Shown piece by piece: positions 36,349 to 44,593 of a DNA stretch of 64,000 bases (the stretch's first letter is position 1; each line of letters begins with the position of its first letter). Source of the stretch: Streptomyces sp. NBC_01445 (GTDB lineage: Bacteria > Actinomycetota > Actinomycetes > Streptomycetales > Streptomycetaceae); the NCBI RefSeq assembly GCF_035918235.1, contig NZ_CP109485.1:3100001-3164000 (forward strand), given 5' to 3'. A program made the position numbers and the translations under genes. Under the pieces are notes generated by a model that saw nothing but the letters and a program-made list of their open reading frames with translations, was not told the DNA's origin and ran no database searches.

Positions 36349-37545
36349 ATGACTGGACGCTTCACCCGTTCCCTCAAGCGGCGGTCCGTGCCGCTCCTCG
36401 CGGCCCTCGGCCTCGCCGCCGGCGCCGGCCTGGCCTCCGCCCCCGCGGCGAACGCGGACGACACGATCGGCACGACCCCGGGGACGTACACCTACTACTC
36501 GTTCCCGTCGGCGGCCGACGGGCTCAGCGAGGTCACCTGGTCCACGACGGTCGAGAAGGACCCCGGCTACAACGCGAACACCTTCTGGAGCCACCAGTTC
36601 GGCTTCAACGTCGGCAACGGCGCCTACATCGGGATGCAGCGCAACGGCGGCGACAAGCCCACGTTCCTGTTCTCGGTGTGGGACAGCTTCGAGCGCAAGC
36701 CCGGCTCCGAGGGCAGCTACTGCCTCCAGTTCGGCGGCGAGGGCGAGGGCTCCAGCTGCCGCATGAACCACGACTGGGAGGAGGGGCACACCTACACCTC
36801 CACGGTCGCCTACGAGGGCGACGGCTGGTTCGGCGCCACCATCCACGACAGGACCACGGGTGAGTCGTTCAAGCTCGGCAGCGTGCAGACGCCGGCCACG
36901 GCCATCAAGCCCACCGGCCTGATCGACTGGGTCGAGTACTTCGAGTGGAACGACCCGCGGGCCACCTGTTACGACCAGCCGTACTCGGACGCCCACTTCG
37001 GCCTGCCCACCGGCACCGCCGTCGGCGCCGACGCGGCCGTCAGCTCGGTGACCAAGACCAAGAGCAACCCGCCGTGCGCCGCCGCCGTGGACGCGCGTCC
37101 CGACGGAAGCACCAACCAGCGTCTGGCGCTGGGCAATTCGAAGCGCGCCGAGATCTCCGCGCCCGGCGACAAGTGCCTCGCCCCGAGCGGCACCGCCGAG
37201 GACGGCGCGGAGCTCACGCTCGCCGCGTGCAAGGACAACGGCCCCGGCGCCTTCGAGCAGTCCTGGGTCCTCGCCGCCGACGGCACGGTGCGGCTGCCGT
37301 CGAACTACTGCCTGACGGCGAGCGACAAGAAGAGCGTGCGCATCACCGACTGCGCGGGCGACATCGCCACCGGCGGCAAGGTCACCGACCCGGCCAAGCT
37401 GTGGACGTACAACCCGGGCAGGAAGACCCTGGTGAACCAGGCGACCGGGCGCTCCCTCGCCCGCACCGGCTCCGAGGTGAAGCTCGCGCCGGCCGGACCG
37501 GGCACGCAGGGCTGGCACGCGCCGGTGCCCGTCAGCGCCCCGTAG
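36349..37545 (+). CDS. Secreted DUF3472 plus ricin-like lectin protein (paralogue)
   Basis: A 398-residue secreted protein of the same architecture as 17830-18957. Signal peptide at about 1-35 (LKRRSVPLLAALGLAAGAG, ending NAD), DUF3472 at about 40-230 (GTYTYYSFPSAADGLSEVTW, LIDWVEYFEWNDP) and a degenerate beta-trefoil at about 260-398 (GDKCLAPSGTAEDGAELTL, QSWVLAADGTVRL). The trefoil keeps fewer QxW motifs than the first copy, so sugar binding may be altered. ATG at 36349 has a weak ribosome site (GCAGGG). It is 172 bp from the PLP enzyme and probably not in its operon. Possible role in binding host or plant glycans, inferred from the domain. Confidence 0.82.
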   Translation: MTGRFTRSLKRRSVPLLAALGLAAGAGLASAPAANADDTIGTTPGTYTYYSFPSAADGLSEVTWSTTVEKDPGYNANTFWSHQFGFNVGNGAYIGMQRNGGDKPTFLFSVWDSFERKPGSEGSYCLQFGGEGEGSSCRMNHDWEEGHTYTSTVAYEGDGWFGATIHDRTTGESFKLGSVQTPATAIKPTGLIDWVEYFEWNDPRATCYDQPYSDAHFGLPTGTAVGADAAVSSVTKTKSNPPCAAAVDARPDGSTNQRLALGNSKRAEISAPGDKCLAPSGTAEDGAELTLAACKDNGPGAFEQSWVLAADGTVRLPSNYCLTASDKKSVRITDCAGDIATGGKVTDPAKLWTYNPGRKTLVNQATGRSLARTGSEVKLAPAGPGTQGWHAPVPVSAP

Positions 37546-37574
37546 GGCGCCCCGACCAGGATCAGGGCGCCCCG
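37544..37574. terminator. Repeated GGGCGCCC stem between convergent genes
   Basis: AGGGCGCCCCG occurs at 37544-37554 and again at 37564-37574. The GGGCGCCC cores can pair with each other around a 12-nt loop. It overlaps the end of the DUF3472 gene and faces the convergent beta-helix gene, so it likely ends one or both transcripts. Confidence 0.45.
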
Positions 37575-37581
37575 CCGATCG

Positions 37582-39141
37582 TCACCGGACGGTTGAACTC
37601 CCGTTCCACGCACCGATGTTGGGCGCCGCTCCCGGCACCACCGGGTTGCCCGCGAAGTCGCGGGCGCCCGCGTCGGCGAGCGGCGCCCCCGTTCCGAGGG
37701 CGGGCGATCCGGCGCGCAGGGAGTAGGCGGCCGCGGCGTCCCCGTAACCCGTGGCCGTGCCCGGACGGGTGAGCAGCGGGTCGGCGGTGGTGCCGCCGGG
37801 GTTCGCGGGCGCCGCCCCGATCCCGTACAGCGCGTTGTGGGACGCGGTGACGCCGCCGGAGCGCAGGGTGAAGGCCGCCGTGCCGGCGCCCTGCTTCACG
37901 ACGAGGTTGTTGTCGAAGGCGATCTCGTGCCGGCTGGTGGTGTTCTCGTTGACGACGGTCTGGCTGACGCCGTCACCTACGTAGATCGTGTTGTGCAGGA
38001 AGCGGACCCCGGAGAACGAGCCGCGGCAGGTCTCGATGCCCCTGAAGTGGTCGTTCTGGCTGATGTTGAAGCGGATCACGGCGTCGCCGAGGGTGCCGTC
38101 GGCGCTGCAGACGAGGAAGAACCCGCCCGCGTTGTCGTGGCTGTAGTTGTACTGGAAGACGGTCCCGAACGAGCCCTCGTCGACGTCGTACGCCATGCCG
38201 TCGCGGGTCGTCTCGCCCCCGGACGTCTCGTTGTACTGGAAGACGGTGCCGTCCGCGTTCCACGGCCACATGCCCGCGTTGTATCCGGCCGAGCGCCGCT
38301 GGAAGCCGTGCAGGGTGTTGTGCTCGACCAGGGCGTCCTTGGTGGCGGTCATGACGATGCCGTCGCCGCCGAGGTCGTTCAGTGTGTTGCCGCGCACGAC
38401 GACGCCGGTGGACGGGACCCAGCGCGGGCCGTTCGGGTCGTAGCCGCTGATGGCGGGCCGCTGGTTCCAGCTGGACGCGAAGAAGATGCCCTCGCGGTCG
38501 ACCGTCCTGAGGGTGTTGTTCTCGACGCGTACGTCGTCGTAGTGCGTCTCCTTCGCGGACCCGGTGACGGAGAAGAGGATGCCCGCGGAGCCGTCGTTGT
38601 CCTTGGTGTCGTCGCCACGGATGTCGTGGATGTCGAGGCCCGTGAGGCGGTAGTGCCTGCCGGTGCCGTAGTCGCTGAGGACGACGCGCACGCCGCGGCG
38701 CTTCGTGCCCGGGTTCGCCGCGTTGGTGATCTCCAGGTCGGAGACCTCGATCCACTGCGTGTTCCGCAGGAGGACGGTGTCGGGCGCGCCCGCGCCGTCG
38801 ATCACCGGCTTCGCGCCGGTGCCGTAGGCGGCGATGCGGACGGGGCTGCCGGGAGCGCCCGCGCCGTTCGGGGTGAGCGTGCCCGTGCAGCGGGTGCCGC
38901 GCTTGAGGAGCACCTGGTCGCCGGGGCCGAGGTGCTGGGCGTTGACGGCGGCGAGCGTGCGCCAAGGCGCGGCCCGCGTGCCCTTCTGCGGGCCGGTCCC
39001 GCCGCGGCAGTCGACGTAGTGGGCGCGGGACTTGAACGGGGAGGCGGCCGTGGCGGCGGGGGCGGCCGCGAGGGCCGTGACGCCGGCGGTCGCGGCGGCG
39101 CAGAGGGCGACGAGCGCGGTGCTGACGCGGGTGCGTCTCAT
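37582..39141 (-). CDS. Secreted right-handed beta-helix protein
   Basis: A 519-residue secreted protein. A signal peptide (about 1-32, ending ATAAS) precedes a parallel beta-helix with repeated Asn-rich turns (VRVENNTLRT, VVRGNTLNDLGGDGIVM, VEHNTLHGF, FQYNYSHDNAGGFFL, IRFNISQNDHFRG). A short N-terminal part has YVDCRGGTGPQKGTRAAPWR, typical of pectate-lyase-like and other PbH1-repeat proteins. Such proteins bind or cleave polysaccharides; catalytic residues are not clear. A start at 39141 (ATG) follows GGAGGTACGT. The 155-bp upstream gap to the protease gene holds nothing notable. Confidence 0.82.
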   Translation of the reverse strand: MRRTRVSTALVALCAAATAGVTALAAAPAATAASPFKSRAHYVDCRGGTGPQKGTRAAPWRTLAAVNAQHLGPGDQVLLKRGTRCTGTLTPNGAGAPGSPVRIAAYGTGAKPVIDGAGAPDTVLLRNTQWIEVSDLEITNAANPGTKRRGVRVVLSDYGTGRHYRLTGLDIHDIRGDDTKDNDGSAGILFSVTGSAKETHYDDVRVENNTLRTVDREGIFFASSWNQRPAISGYDPNGPRWVPSTGVVVRGNTLNDLGGDGIVMTATKDALVEHNTLHGFQRRSAGYNAGMWPWNADGTVFQYNETSGGETTRDGMAYDVDEGSFGTVFQYNYSHDNAGGFFLVCSADGTLGDAVIRFNISQNDHFRGIETCRGSFSGVRFLHNTIYVGDGVSQTVVNENTTSRHEIAFDNNLVVKQGAGTAAFTLRSGGVTASHNALYGIGAAPANPGGTTADPLLTRPGTATGYGDAAAAYSLRAGSPALGTGAPLADAGARDFAGNPVVPGAAPNIGAWNGSSTVR

Positions 39142-39296
39142 GACGTACCTCCGTGAGTGGTTGCGGGTGCCGGAGGGGACGGAGTCGCCCGGCGGGACGG
39201 CTCAGAGCGTGCCGCCCGGCCGGGCCCGACTCCATGGACTTACGGAGGGGGTTCCTGGACATCCGCCGGTCCCGCGCCCTCCGGTCCCGCGCGGAC

Positions 39297-40340
39297 TCAC
39301 ACCCCGGGGATGCCCCGGGCCTGGAACGCCTTGCGCACGGCGTCCGCCGCGCTCTTCCCGTACAACTTCTGCGCGGTCGCGACCGTCGTCAGGGCCGCGT
39401 CCGTGAAGCTGGTGTCCGGGGCGAAGCCGAACTGCGCGTCGACGATGACGCGGTCGGCCGTACGCGCGCCGAGCGCGCCCCTGATGTCGAACAGCGCCTG
39501 GGACCAGATCTCACCGTCCGCGTGTACCTCCCCCACCTTGTCGGCGTACGTCTTGCCGGTGTCGAGGCGGCGCAGGCAGTGCGGGGCGGTGGCCGTGTAC
39601 GAGACCGAGTCCCAGTCCGCGACACAGGCGAGGTCGGTCTTGCGCGGCCAGCCGTACTTGGCGTCCGCGTAGGCACCGACGGACGCCGCCAAGTAGTCGC
39701 CCCACGCCTCTCCGATGGAGCCTGCCTCCTCGGAGGTACCGAACCCGGGGACCTGCGCGTTGTGCACGGCGTGTCCGTACTCGTGGACGATGACCTCGGC
39801 GTCCTCCGCGTCGTCGACGCCGCCCTTGCCGAAGCGGATCTCGGCCTTCTTGTCGGTGAAGAAGGAGTTGTCGGCGCCCCACTGGTCGATACGGACCGGC
39901 TGCTGCCGGTCGTTGGCTCCGGGCAGTTCGCTGCCGAAGCCGAGGCTCTGGAGGTACTCCTGTGCCTCGTTGACCCAGAAGTAGGCCATGACCTGCTCGA
40001 ACTGGTCGTCCTTACGGTCGTATCCACCGGCGCCGGCGACCGAGGCGGCGCCACCGGTGTTCGATCTCACGGAGACCCACTTGCCCGAGAGGCCGCCGCT
40101 CGCGTCGAGGTTTCGCAGGGCGGCGAGGGTGTAGGCGGAGGCGGGCACCGCGGTCGCGGAGTCCTTCGCGTCGGTGAGGGTCTGGTCGCCGGACGACTGG
40201 ACGGGGTTGACCATGAAGACCCGGCCTTGCGGGCCCGCGGCCTGGGCACCGGCCGGGGCGGCGAGGGTCGCGAGGGCCACGGTGGTGATGGCCGTGGCGA
40301 GGAGACCGCGGGGTGTGCGGCGAGCTGTCCTGCGGGGCAT
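39297..40340 (-). CDS. Secreted zinc metalloprotease, M36/M4-like
   Basis: A 347-residue secreted protease. A twin-Arg-rich signal region (RRTARRTPRGLLATAI, ending AQAAG) is followed by a catalytic domain. The Zn motif is His186-Glu187-Tyr-Gly-His190 in VIVHEYGHAVHN, and Glu211 in GSIGEAWGDYLA is the third ligand of gluzincins. The long propeptide and C-terminal domains usual in fungalysins are missing, so this is a compact form. ATG at 40340 is 7 nt after GGAGG; another ATG at 40346 is less well placed. It may act on extracellular protein alongside the glycan-active genes. Confidence 0.83.
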   Translation of the reverse strand: MPRRTARRTPRGLLATAITTVALATLAAPAGAQAAGPQGRVFMVNPVQSSGDQTLTDAKDSATAVPASAYTLAALRNLDASGGLSGKWVSVRSNTGGAASVAGAGGYDRKDDQFEQVMAYFWVNEAQEYLQSLGFGSELPGANDRQQPVRIDQWGADNSFFTDKKAEIRFGKGGVDDAEDAEVIVHEYGHAVHNAQVPGFGTSEEAGSIGEAWGDYLAASVGAYADAKYGWPRKTDLACVADWDSVSYTATAPHCLRRLDTGKTYADKVGEVHADGEIWSQALFDIRGALGARTADRVIVDAQFGFAPDTSFTDAALTTVATAQKLYGKSAADAVRKAFQARGIPGV

Positions 40341-40450
40341 GAACATTCCTCCGGGTGCGTCGTGCGCGGGGGGTGGCATGGCGCGGGCGGATCTTCCCGT
40401 ATCGCGGACCGCTTTGGCCAGGGTGCGGGGCCCGTGATTGCCTGACGTGC

Positions 40451-41017
40451 ATGAGCAACATCGCTGTGACCACCTGGTCCCTGGAGCAGACCGCTCCGTC
40501 CGACCTCCGGCCGGCCCCCGCGCCCGAGGGCGACGGCCTCCGCGTCGTCCGCGCCGAGGTGCCCTCGCCGGAGTTCAGCCGCTTCCTGTACGCGTCCGTC
40601 GGGGGCGACATCCTCTGGACCGACCGGCTGAGCTGGACGTACGCGCGCTGGCAGGAATTCCTGGCGCGGCCGGGCACCGAGACGTGGGTGGCGTACGAGA
40701 AGGGGACCCCGGCGGGTTACGTCGAGCTGGAGGCGCAGGACGACGGCGTCGTCGAGATCGTCTACTTCGGCCTGATCCCCGCCTTCCGGGGCCGCCGCAT
40801 CGGCGGCCACCTCCTCTCCTACGGAGTGGCACGCGCCTGGGACCTGGCCGAGCGGTGGCCGGACCGCGCGCCGACGAAGCGGGTCTGGCTGCACACGTGC
40901 AGCAAGGACGGCGAGCACGCGATGGCCAACTACGAGCGGCGCGGGTTCCGCCTCTTCGACACGAAGGTCGAGGATGAGCCCGAGGTGGCGACGCCGGGGC
41001 CGTGGCCGGGGGCGTAG
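40451..41017 (+). CDS. GNAT-family N-acetyltransferase
   Basis: A 188-residue protein. The GNAT acetyl-CoA motif is seen in VEIVYFGLIPAFRGRRIGGHLL (R/Q-x-x-G-x-G/A pattern) at about residues 103-125, and the C-terminal NYERRGFRLFDT strand is typical. ATG at 40451 is preferred because the N-terminus then matches a soluble protein; there is no clear ribosome site, so the transcript may be leaderless. The acceptor cannot be guessed. Divergent from the metalloprotease with 110 bp between the start codons. A good terminator hairpin follows. Confidence 0.83.
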   Translation: MSNIAVTTWSLEQTAPSDLRPAPAPEGDGLRVVRAEVPSPEFSRFLYASVGGDILWTDRLSWTYARWQEFLARPGTETWVAYEKGTPAGYVELEAQDDGVVEIVYFGLIPAFRGRRIGGHLLSYGVARAWDLAERWPDRAPTKRVWLHTCSKDGEHAMANYERRGFRLFDTKVEDEPEVATPGPWPGA

Positions 41018-41048
41018 CCCGGGCCGTAAGAGAGGGACAAGAACATGA

Positions 41049-41076
41049 GGGGCGCCGTGAGGCATCGCGGCGCCCC
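41049..41076 (+). terminator. Hairpin terminator after the GNAT gene
   Basis: GGGGCGCCG (41049-41057) pairs with CGGCGCCCC (41068-41076) around a 10-nt loop and is followed by TTCC. It separates the acetyltransferase from the sulfur operon. Confidence 0.75.
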
Positions 41077-41152
41077 TTCCCGTACCCTCCAGTCACACCC
41101 CAGCAGCCACACCCCGGTCCATTCCCGCGGCGTCCAGTGACGCGCGACACAT

Positions 41153-41201
41153 ATGTCCACGATGCGAGACAGTCATGTCCACTTTCTGGACAGTGGTGGA
41201 C
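41153..41201. promoter_or_regulatory. Array of GTCCA/TGGAC half-sites upstream of the sulfur operon
   Basis: ATGTCCAC occurs at 41153-41160 and again at 41175-41182, a 22-bp period. GTCCA-N5-TGGAC (41177-41191) is a perfect inverted repeat, and another TGGAC is at 41197-41201. So four or five half-sites lie within 50 bp, just before the leader peptide. A dimeric regulator of sulfur genes could bind here; none is encoded nearby. Confidence 0.5.
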
Positions 41202-41232
41202 TGGGCCGAAAGTCCCATGACACGCTTCCGTC

Positions 41233-41316
41233 ATGGATCGAGCTGGAATTGCCTTGGTGAGTCGGCGGCACGTCGACCTCGGCCGCATGTCCAGCGCCAT
41301 GTGTCCGGTGAGCTGA
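41233..41316 (+). CDS. 27-residue leader peptide of the sulfur operon (putative attenuator)
   Basis: ATG at 41233 to TGA at 41314-41316. The product contains SRRHVDLGRMSSAMCP, matching the conserved core of actinobacterial 'putative leader peptides' found before sulfite reductase and other sulfur genes (arginines, HVDL, then SA and Cys near the end). A Cys codon just before the stop suggests control by charged tRNA-Cys, as in the cysteine-responsive attenuators known in mycobacteria. It ends 118 bp before sirA. Ribosome site is weak, so the peptide may be translated from a leaderless or early start. The conserved pattern, not length, supports it. Confidence 0.75.
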   Translation: MDRAGIALVSRRHVDLGRMSSAMCPVS

Positions 41317-41434
41317 CTCCACCAGCACCGCCGCACTTTCTCCCCGTACAGCACTCTGCGCACCGCCGCGCCCTCGCGCGAAGTGTGCTGGTCAAAGCTG
41401 TCAGAGCCTCCGCCCGCCCGAAGGACGTACACCC

Positions 41435-43132
41435 ATGGCTGCCACCCCTGAAAAGCCCACGACCGCCGCGCCGCGCCGCAAGGTGAGCCGTCACCGCGGC
41501 GAGGGCCAGTGGGCCGTGGGGCACTTCACGCCGCTCAACGGCAACGAGCAGTTCAAGAAGGACGACGACGGTCTCAACGTGCGGACACGCATTGAGACGA
41601 TCTACTCGAAGCGCGGCTTCGACTCCATCGACCCCAATGACCTCCGGGGCCGTATGCGCTGGTGGGGGCTCTACACCCAGCGCAAGCCCGGGATCGACGG
41701 CGGCAAGACCGCGATCCTGGAGCCGGAGGAGCTGGACGACGAGTACTTCATGCTCCGCGTCCGCATCGACGGCGGCCGGCTGACGACCGAGCAGCTGCGC
41801 GTCATCGGCGAGATCTCGCAGGAGTTCGCGCGCGGCACCGCCGACATCACCGACCGGCAGAACATCCAGTACCACTGGATCCGCATCGAGGACGTGCCGG
41901 AGATCTGGCGGCGCCTCGAAGCCGTCGGGCTCTCCACCACCGAGGCCTGCGGTGACACGCCCCGCGTCATCCTCGGCTCGCCCGTCGCCGGGGTCGCCGC
42001 CGACGAGATCATCGACGGCACGCCCGCCATCGACGAGATCCAGCGGCGCTTCATCGGCAACCCCGAGTTCTCGAACCTGCCCCGCAAGTTCAAGACCGCC
42101 ATCTCCGGATCCCCGCAGCTCGACGTGGCGCACGAGATCAACGACATCGCGTTCGTCGGCGTGAACCACCCCGAGCACGGCCCCGGCTTCGACCTGTGGG
42201 TCGGCGGCGGCCTGTCCACCAACCCCAAGCTGGGCCAGCGCCTCGGCGCGTGGGTGCCGCTCGACGAGGTGCCGGACGTGTACGGCGGCGTCATCGGCAT
42301 CTTCCGCGACTACGGCTACCGCCGCCTGCGCACCCGCGCCCGCCTGAAGTTCCTGCTCGCCGACTGGGGCACCGAGAAGTTCCGGCAGGTCCTGGAGGAC
42401 GAGTACCTCCAGCGGAAGCTGGTCGACGGCCCCGCGCCCGAGCAGCCCGCCGGCACCTGGCGCGACCACCTCGGCGTGCACCGCCAGAAGGACGGCCTCT
42501 TCTACGTCGGCTTCGCGCCCCGTGTCGGCCGCGTGGACGGCACGACCCTCACCAAGATCGCCGAGGTCGCGGGCGCCCACGGCTCCGGCCGGCTGCGTAC
42601 CACCGCCGAGCAGAAGATGATCGTGCTCGACGTGGCCGAGGACCAGGTCGAGTCGCTGGTGGCGTCCCTGGAGGCGCTGGACCTCAAGGTCAACGCGTCT
42701 CCGTTCCGGCGCGGCACCATGGCCTGCACCGGCATCGAGTTCTGCAAGCTCGCCATCGTCGAGACGAAGGCGCGCGGCGCCTCGCTGATCGACGAACTGG
42801 AGCGCCGCGTCCCGGAGTTCGACGAGCCCCTCACCATCAACATCAACGGCTGCCCGAACGCCTGCGCCCGTATCCAGGTCGCGGACATCGGCCTCAAGGG
42901 CCAGCTGATGCTGGACGCGGACGGCAACCAGGTCGAGGGCTACCAGGTGCACCTGGGTGGCGCGCTCGGCCTCGAGGCCGGGTTCGGCCGCAAGGTCCGC
43001 GGCCTGAAGGTCACCGCGGCCGAGCTGCCCGACTACGTCGAGCGGGTCCTCAAGCGCTTCCAGGCGGAGCGCGAGGACGGCGAGCGCTTCGCCACGTGGA
43101 CCGCGCGGGCGTCCGAGGAGGCCCTCTCGTGA
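41435..43132 (+). CDS. sirA: Ferredoxin-dependent assimilatory sulfite (nitrite) reductase SirA
   Basis: A 565-residue siroheme/[4Fe-4S] enzyme that reduces sulfite to sulfide using ferredoxin. The cluster-siroheme cysteines are Cys431 and Cys437 (ACTGIEFC) and Cys473 and Cys477 (NGCPNAC). Tyr80 (GLYTQR) and Cys172 (TEACGD) are 92 residues apart, exactly as Tyr69 and Cys161, the active-site cross-link of M. tuberculosis SirA/NirA. The genomic setting (cysH, cysC, cysDN) favours sulfite over nitrite as substrate. First large gene of the operon; its TGA overlaps the next GTG by 4 nt. Confidence 0.95.
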   Translation: MAATPEKPTTAAPRRKVSRHRGEGQWAVGHFTPLNGNEQFKKDDDGLNVRTRIETIYSKRGFDSIDPNDLRGRMRWWGLYTQRKPGIDGGKTAILEPEELDDEYFMLRVRIDGGRLTTEQLRVIGEISQEFARGTADITDRQNIQYHWIRIEDVPEIWRRLEAVGLSTTEACGDTPRVILGSPVAGVAADEIIDGTPAIDEIQRRFIGNPEFSNLPRKFKTAISGSPQLDVAHEINDIAFVGVNHPEHGPGFDLWVGGGLSTNPKLGQRLGAWVPLDEVPDVYGGVIGIFRDYGYRRLRTRARLKFLLADWGTEKFRQVLEDEYLQRKLVDGPAPEQPAGTWRDHLGVHRQKDGLFYVGFAPRVGRVDGTTLTKIAEVAGAHGSGRLRTTAEQKMIVLDVAEDQVESLVASLEALDLKVNASPFRRGTMACTGIEFCKLAIVETKARGASLIDELERRVPEFDEPLTININGCPNACARIQVADIGLKGQLMLDADGNQVEGYQVHLGGALGLEAGFGRKVRGLKVTAAELPDYVERVLKRFQAEREDGERFATWTARASEEALS

Positions 43133-43308
43133 GCGAGCGCGCCGCCCCCTTCTACTGCCCCTACTGCGGTGACGAGGACCTGCGTCCGAACGAGACCGGT
43201 CACGGCGCGTGGGAATGCGCGGCGTGCAATCGGGCCTTCCAGTTGAAGTTCCTCGGTCTGCTGACCCGGGGAGTTCAGCGCAACGACGGTGGAGGGGAAG
43301 ACATATGA
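43129..43308 (+). CDS. Small zinc-ribbon protein in the sulfur operon
   Basis: A 59-residue protein starting at GTG 43129, which overlaps the sirA stop by 4 nt; its own stop overlaps cysH by 4 nt. Four cysteines in FYCPYCGDED and WECAACNRAF form two CX2C knuckles, so it should bind one zinc or an Fe atom. The rest is short and basic. Perfect coupling on both sides says it is a real gene, and the same small ORF is kept in this operon in other Streptomyces. It may help electron or sulfide transfer to SirA or CysH; this is inference. Confidence 0.85.
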   Translation: MSERAAPFYCPYCGDEDLRPNETGHGAWECAACNRAFQLKFLGLLTRGVQRNDGGGEDI

Positions 43309-44027
43309 CGACCACTCAGGCCACGCAGGTACCTGACCGGACCGAGCCCGACCTGCGGGAGCTCGCGGAGCGGGCCGGGCGCGACCTGGAGGACGCGTCC
43401 GCCCTGGAGATCCTCAACTGGGCGGTCGACACGTTCGGCAAGCGCTTCTGCGTGACCTCCTCCATGGAGGACGCGGTCGTCGCCCACCTCGCCTCGCGCG
43501 CCAGGCCCGGCGTGGACGTCGTCTTCCTCGACACCGGCTACCACTTCGAGGAGACCATCGGCACCCGGGACGCCGTCGAGGCCGTGATGGACGTGAACGT
43601 CATCACGCTCACGCCCCGCCAGACCGTCGCCGAGCAGGACGCCGAGTTCGGGCCGAAGCTGCACGACCGCGACCCCGACCTGTGCTGCGCCATGCGGAAG
43701 GTCAAGCCCCTTGAGGACGGCCTGAGTTCGTACACGGCATGGGCCACGGGACTGCGCCGCGACGAGTCCCCGACGCGGGCGAACACCCCGGTCGTCGGCT
43801 GGGACGAGAAGCGCCGCAAGGTGAAGGTCTCGCCGATCGCCCGCTGGACGCAGGACGACGTCGAGGCGTACGTCGCCGAGCACGGTGTGCTGACCAACCC
43901 CCTCCTCATGGACGGCTACGGCTCCGTGGGCTGCGCCCCCTGCACGCGGCGCCTCCTCGAGGGCGAGGACGCGCGGGCCGGCCGCTGGGCCGGAAGCAAC
44001 AAGACCGAGTGCGGGATCCACGGCTGA
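43305..44027 (+). CDS. cysH: Adenylylsulfate (APS) reductase
   Basis: A 240-residue thioredoxin-dependent reductase that turns APS into sulfite. It has the [4Fe-4S] cysteines of the APS branch: Cys127 and Cys128 (LCCAMRKVKPL), and Cys210 and Cys213 (VGCAPCTRR). The catalytic Cys236 is in the C-terminal ECGIH. These cluster cysteines indicate APS, not PAPS, as substrate. The PP-loop-type fold gives SSMEDAVVAHL. ATG at 43305 overlaps the upstream stop by 4 nt. The next gene begins within 35 nt. Confidence 0.95.
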   Translation: MTTTQATQVPDRTEPDLRELAERAGRDLEDASALEILNWAVDTFGKRFCVTSSMEDAVVAHLASRARPGVDVVFLDTGYHFEETIGTRDAVEAVMDVNVITLTPRQTVAEQDAEFGPKLHDRDPDLCCAMRKVKPLEDGLSSYTAWATGLRRDESPTRANTPVVGWDEKRRKVKVSPIARWTQDDVEAYVAEHGVLTNPLLMDGYGSVGCAPCTRRLLEGEDARAGRWAGSNKTECGIHG

Positions 44028-44059
44028 TGCCCGGGACCACAGAGACTTTGGAGAAGCAA

Positions 44060-44593
44060 GTGACCGGAGCCACCGTCTGGCTCACGGGTCTGCCGAGCGC
44101 GGGCAAGACCACCATCGCCAACGAGCTCGCCGAGCAGCTGCGCACCGACGGCCGCCGCGTCGAGGTGCTCGACGGCGACGAGATCCGCGAGTTCCTCTCG
44201 GCGGGCCTCGGCTTCAGCCGCGCGGACCGCGACACCAACGTGCAGCGCATCGGCTTCCTCGCCGAACTCCTCGCCCGCAACGGCGTGCTGACGCTCGTCC
44301 CGGTGATCGCACCCTTCGCGGACAGCCGGGAGGCGGTACGCAAGCGCCACCAGGCCGGCGGCACCGGCTACCTCGAGGTGCACGTGGCCACGCCCGTCGA
44401 GGTGTGCTCCGTGCGCGACGTGAAGGGCCTGTACGCGAAGCAGGCGGCGGGCGAGATCTCCGGGCTCACCGGGGTCGACGACCCGTACGAGGCACCCGAA
44501 TCGCCCGACCTGCGCATCGAGTCGCACACCCAGACCGTGCAGGAGTCCGCGGCGGCGCTCTACGCGCTGCTCACCGAGAGGGGTCTCTCATGA
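44060..44593 (+). CDS. cysC: Adenylylsulfate kinase
   Basis: A 177-residue kinase that phosphorylates APS to PAPS. The P-loop is GLPSAGKTT at residues 10-18, with DGDEIREFLSAGLGFS and the lid region YAKQAAGEISGLTGVDDPYE. GTG at 44060 is preceded by GGAG; an in-frame ATG at 44027, overlapping cysH, would add 11 residues. The presence of both kinase and APS reductase suggests that PAPS is made for sulfotransferases rather than for reduction. Its stop overlaps cysD by 4 nt. Confidence 0.92.
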   Translation: MTGATVWLTGLPSAGKTTIANELAEQLRTDGRRVEVLDGDEIREFLSAGLGFSRADRDTNVQRIGFLAELLARNGVLTLVPVIAPFADSREAVRKRHQAGGTGYLEVHVATPVEVCSVRDVKGLYAKQAAGEISGLTGVDDPYEAPESPDLRIESHTQTVQESAAALYALLTERGLS

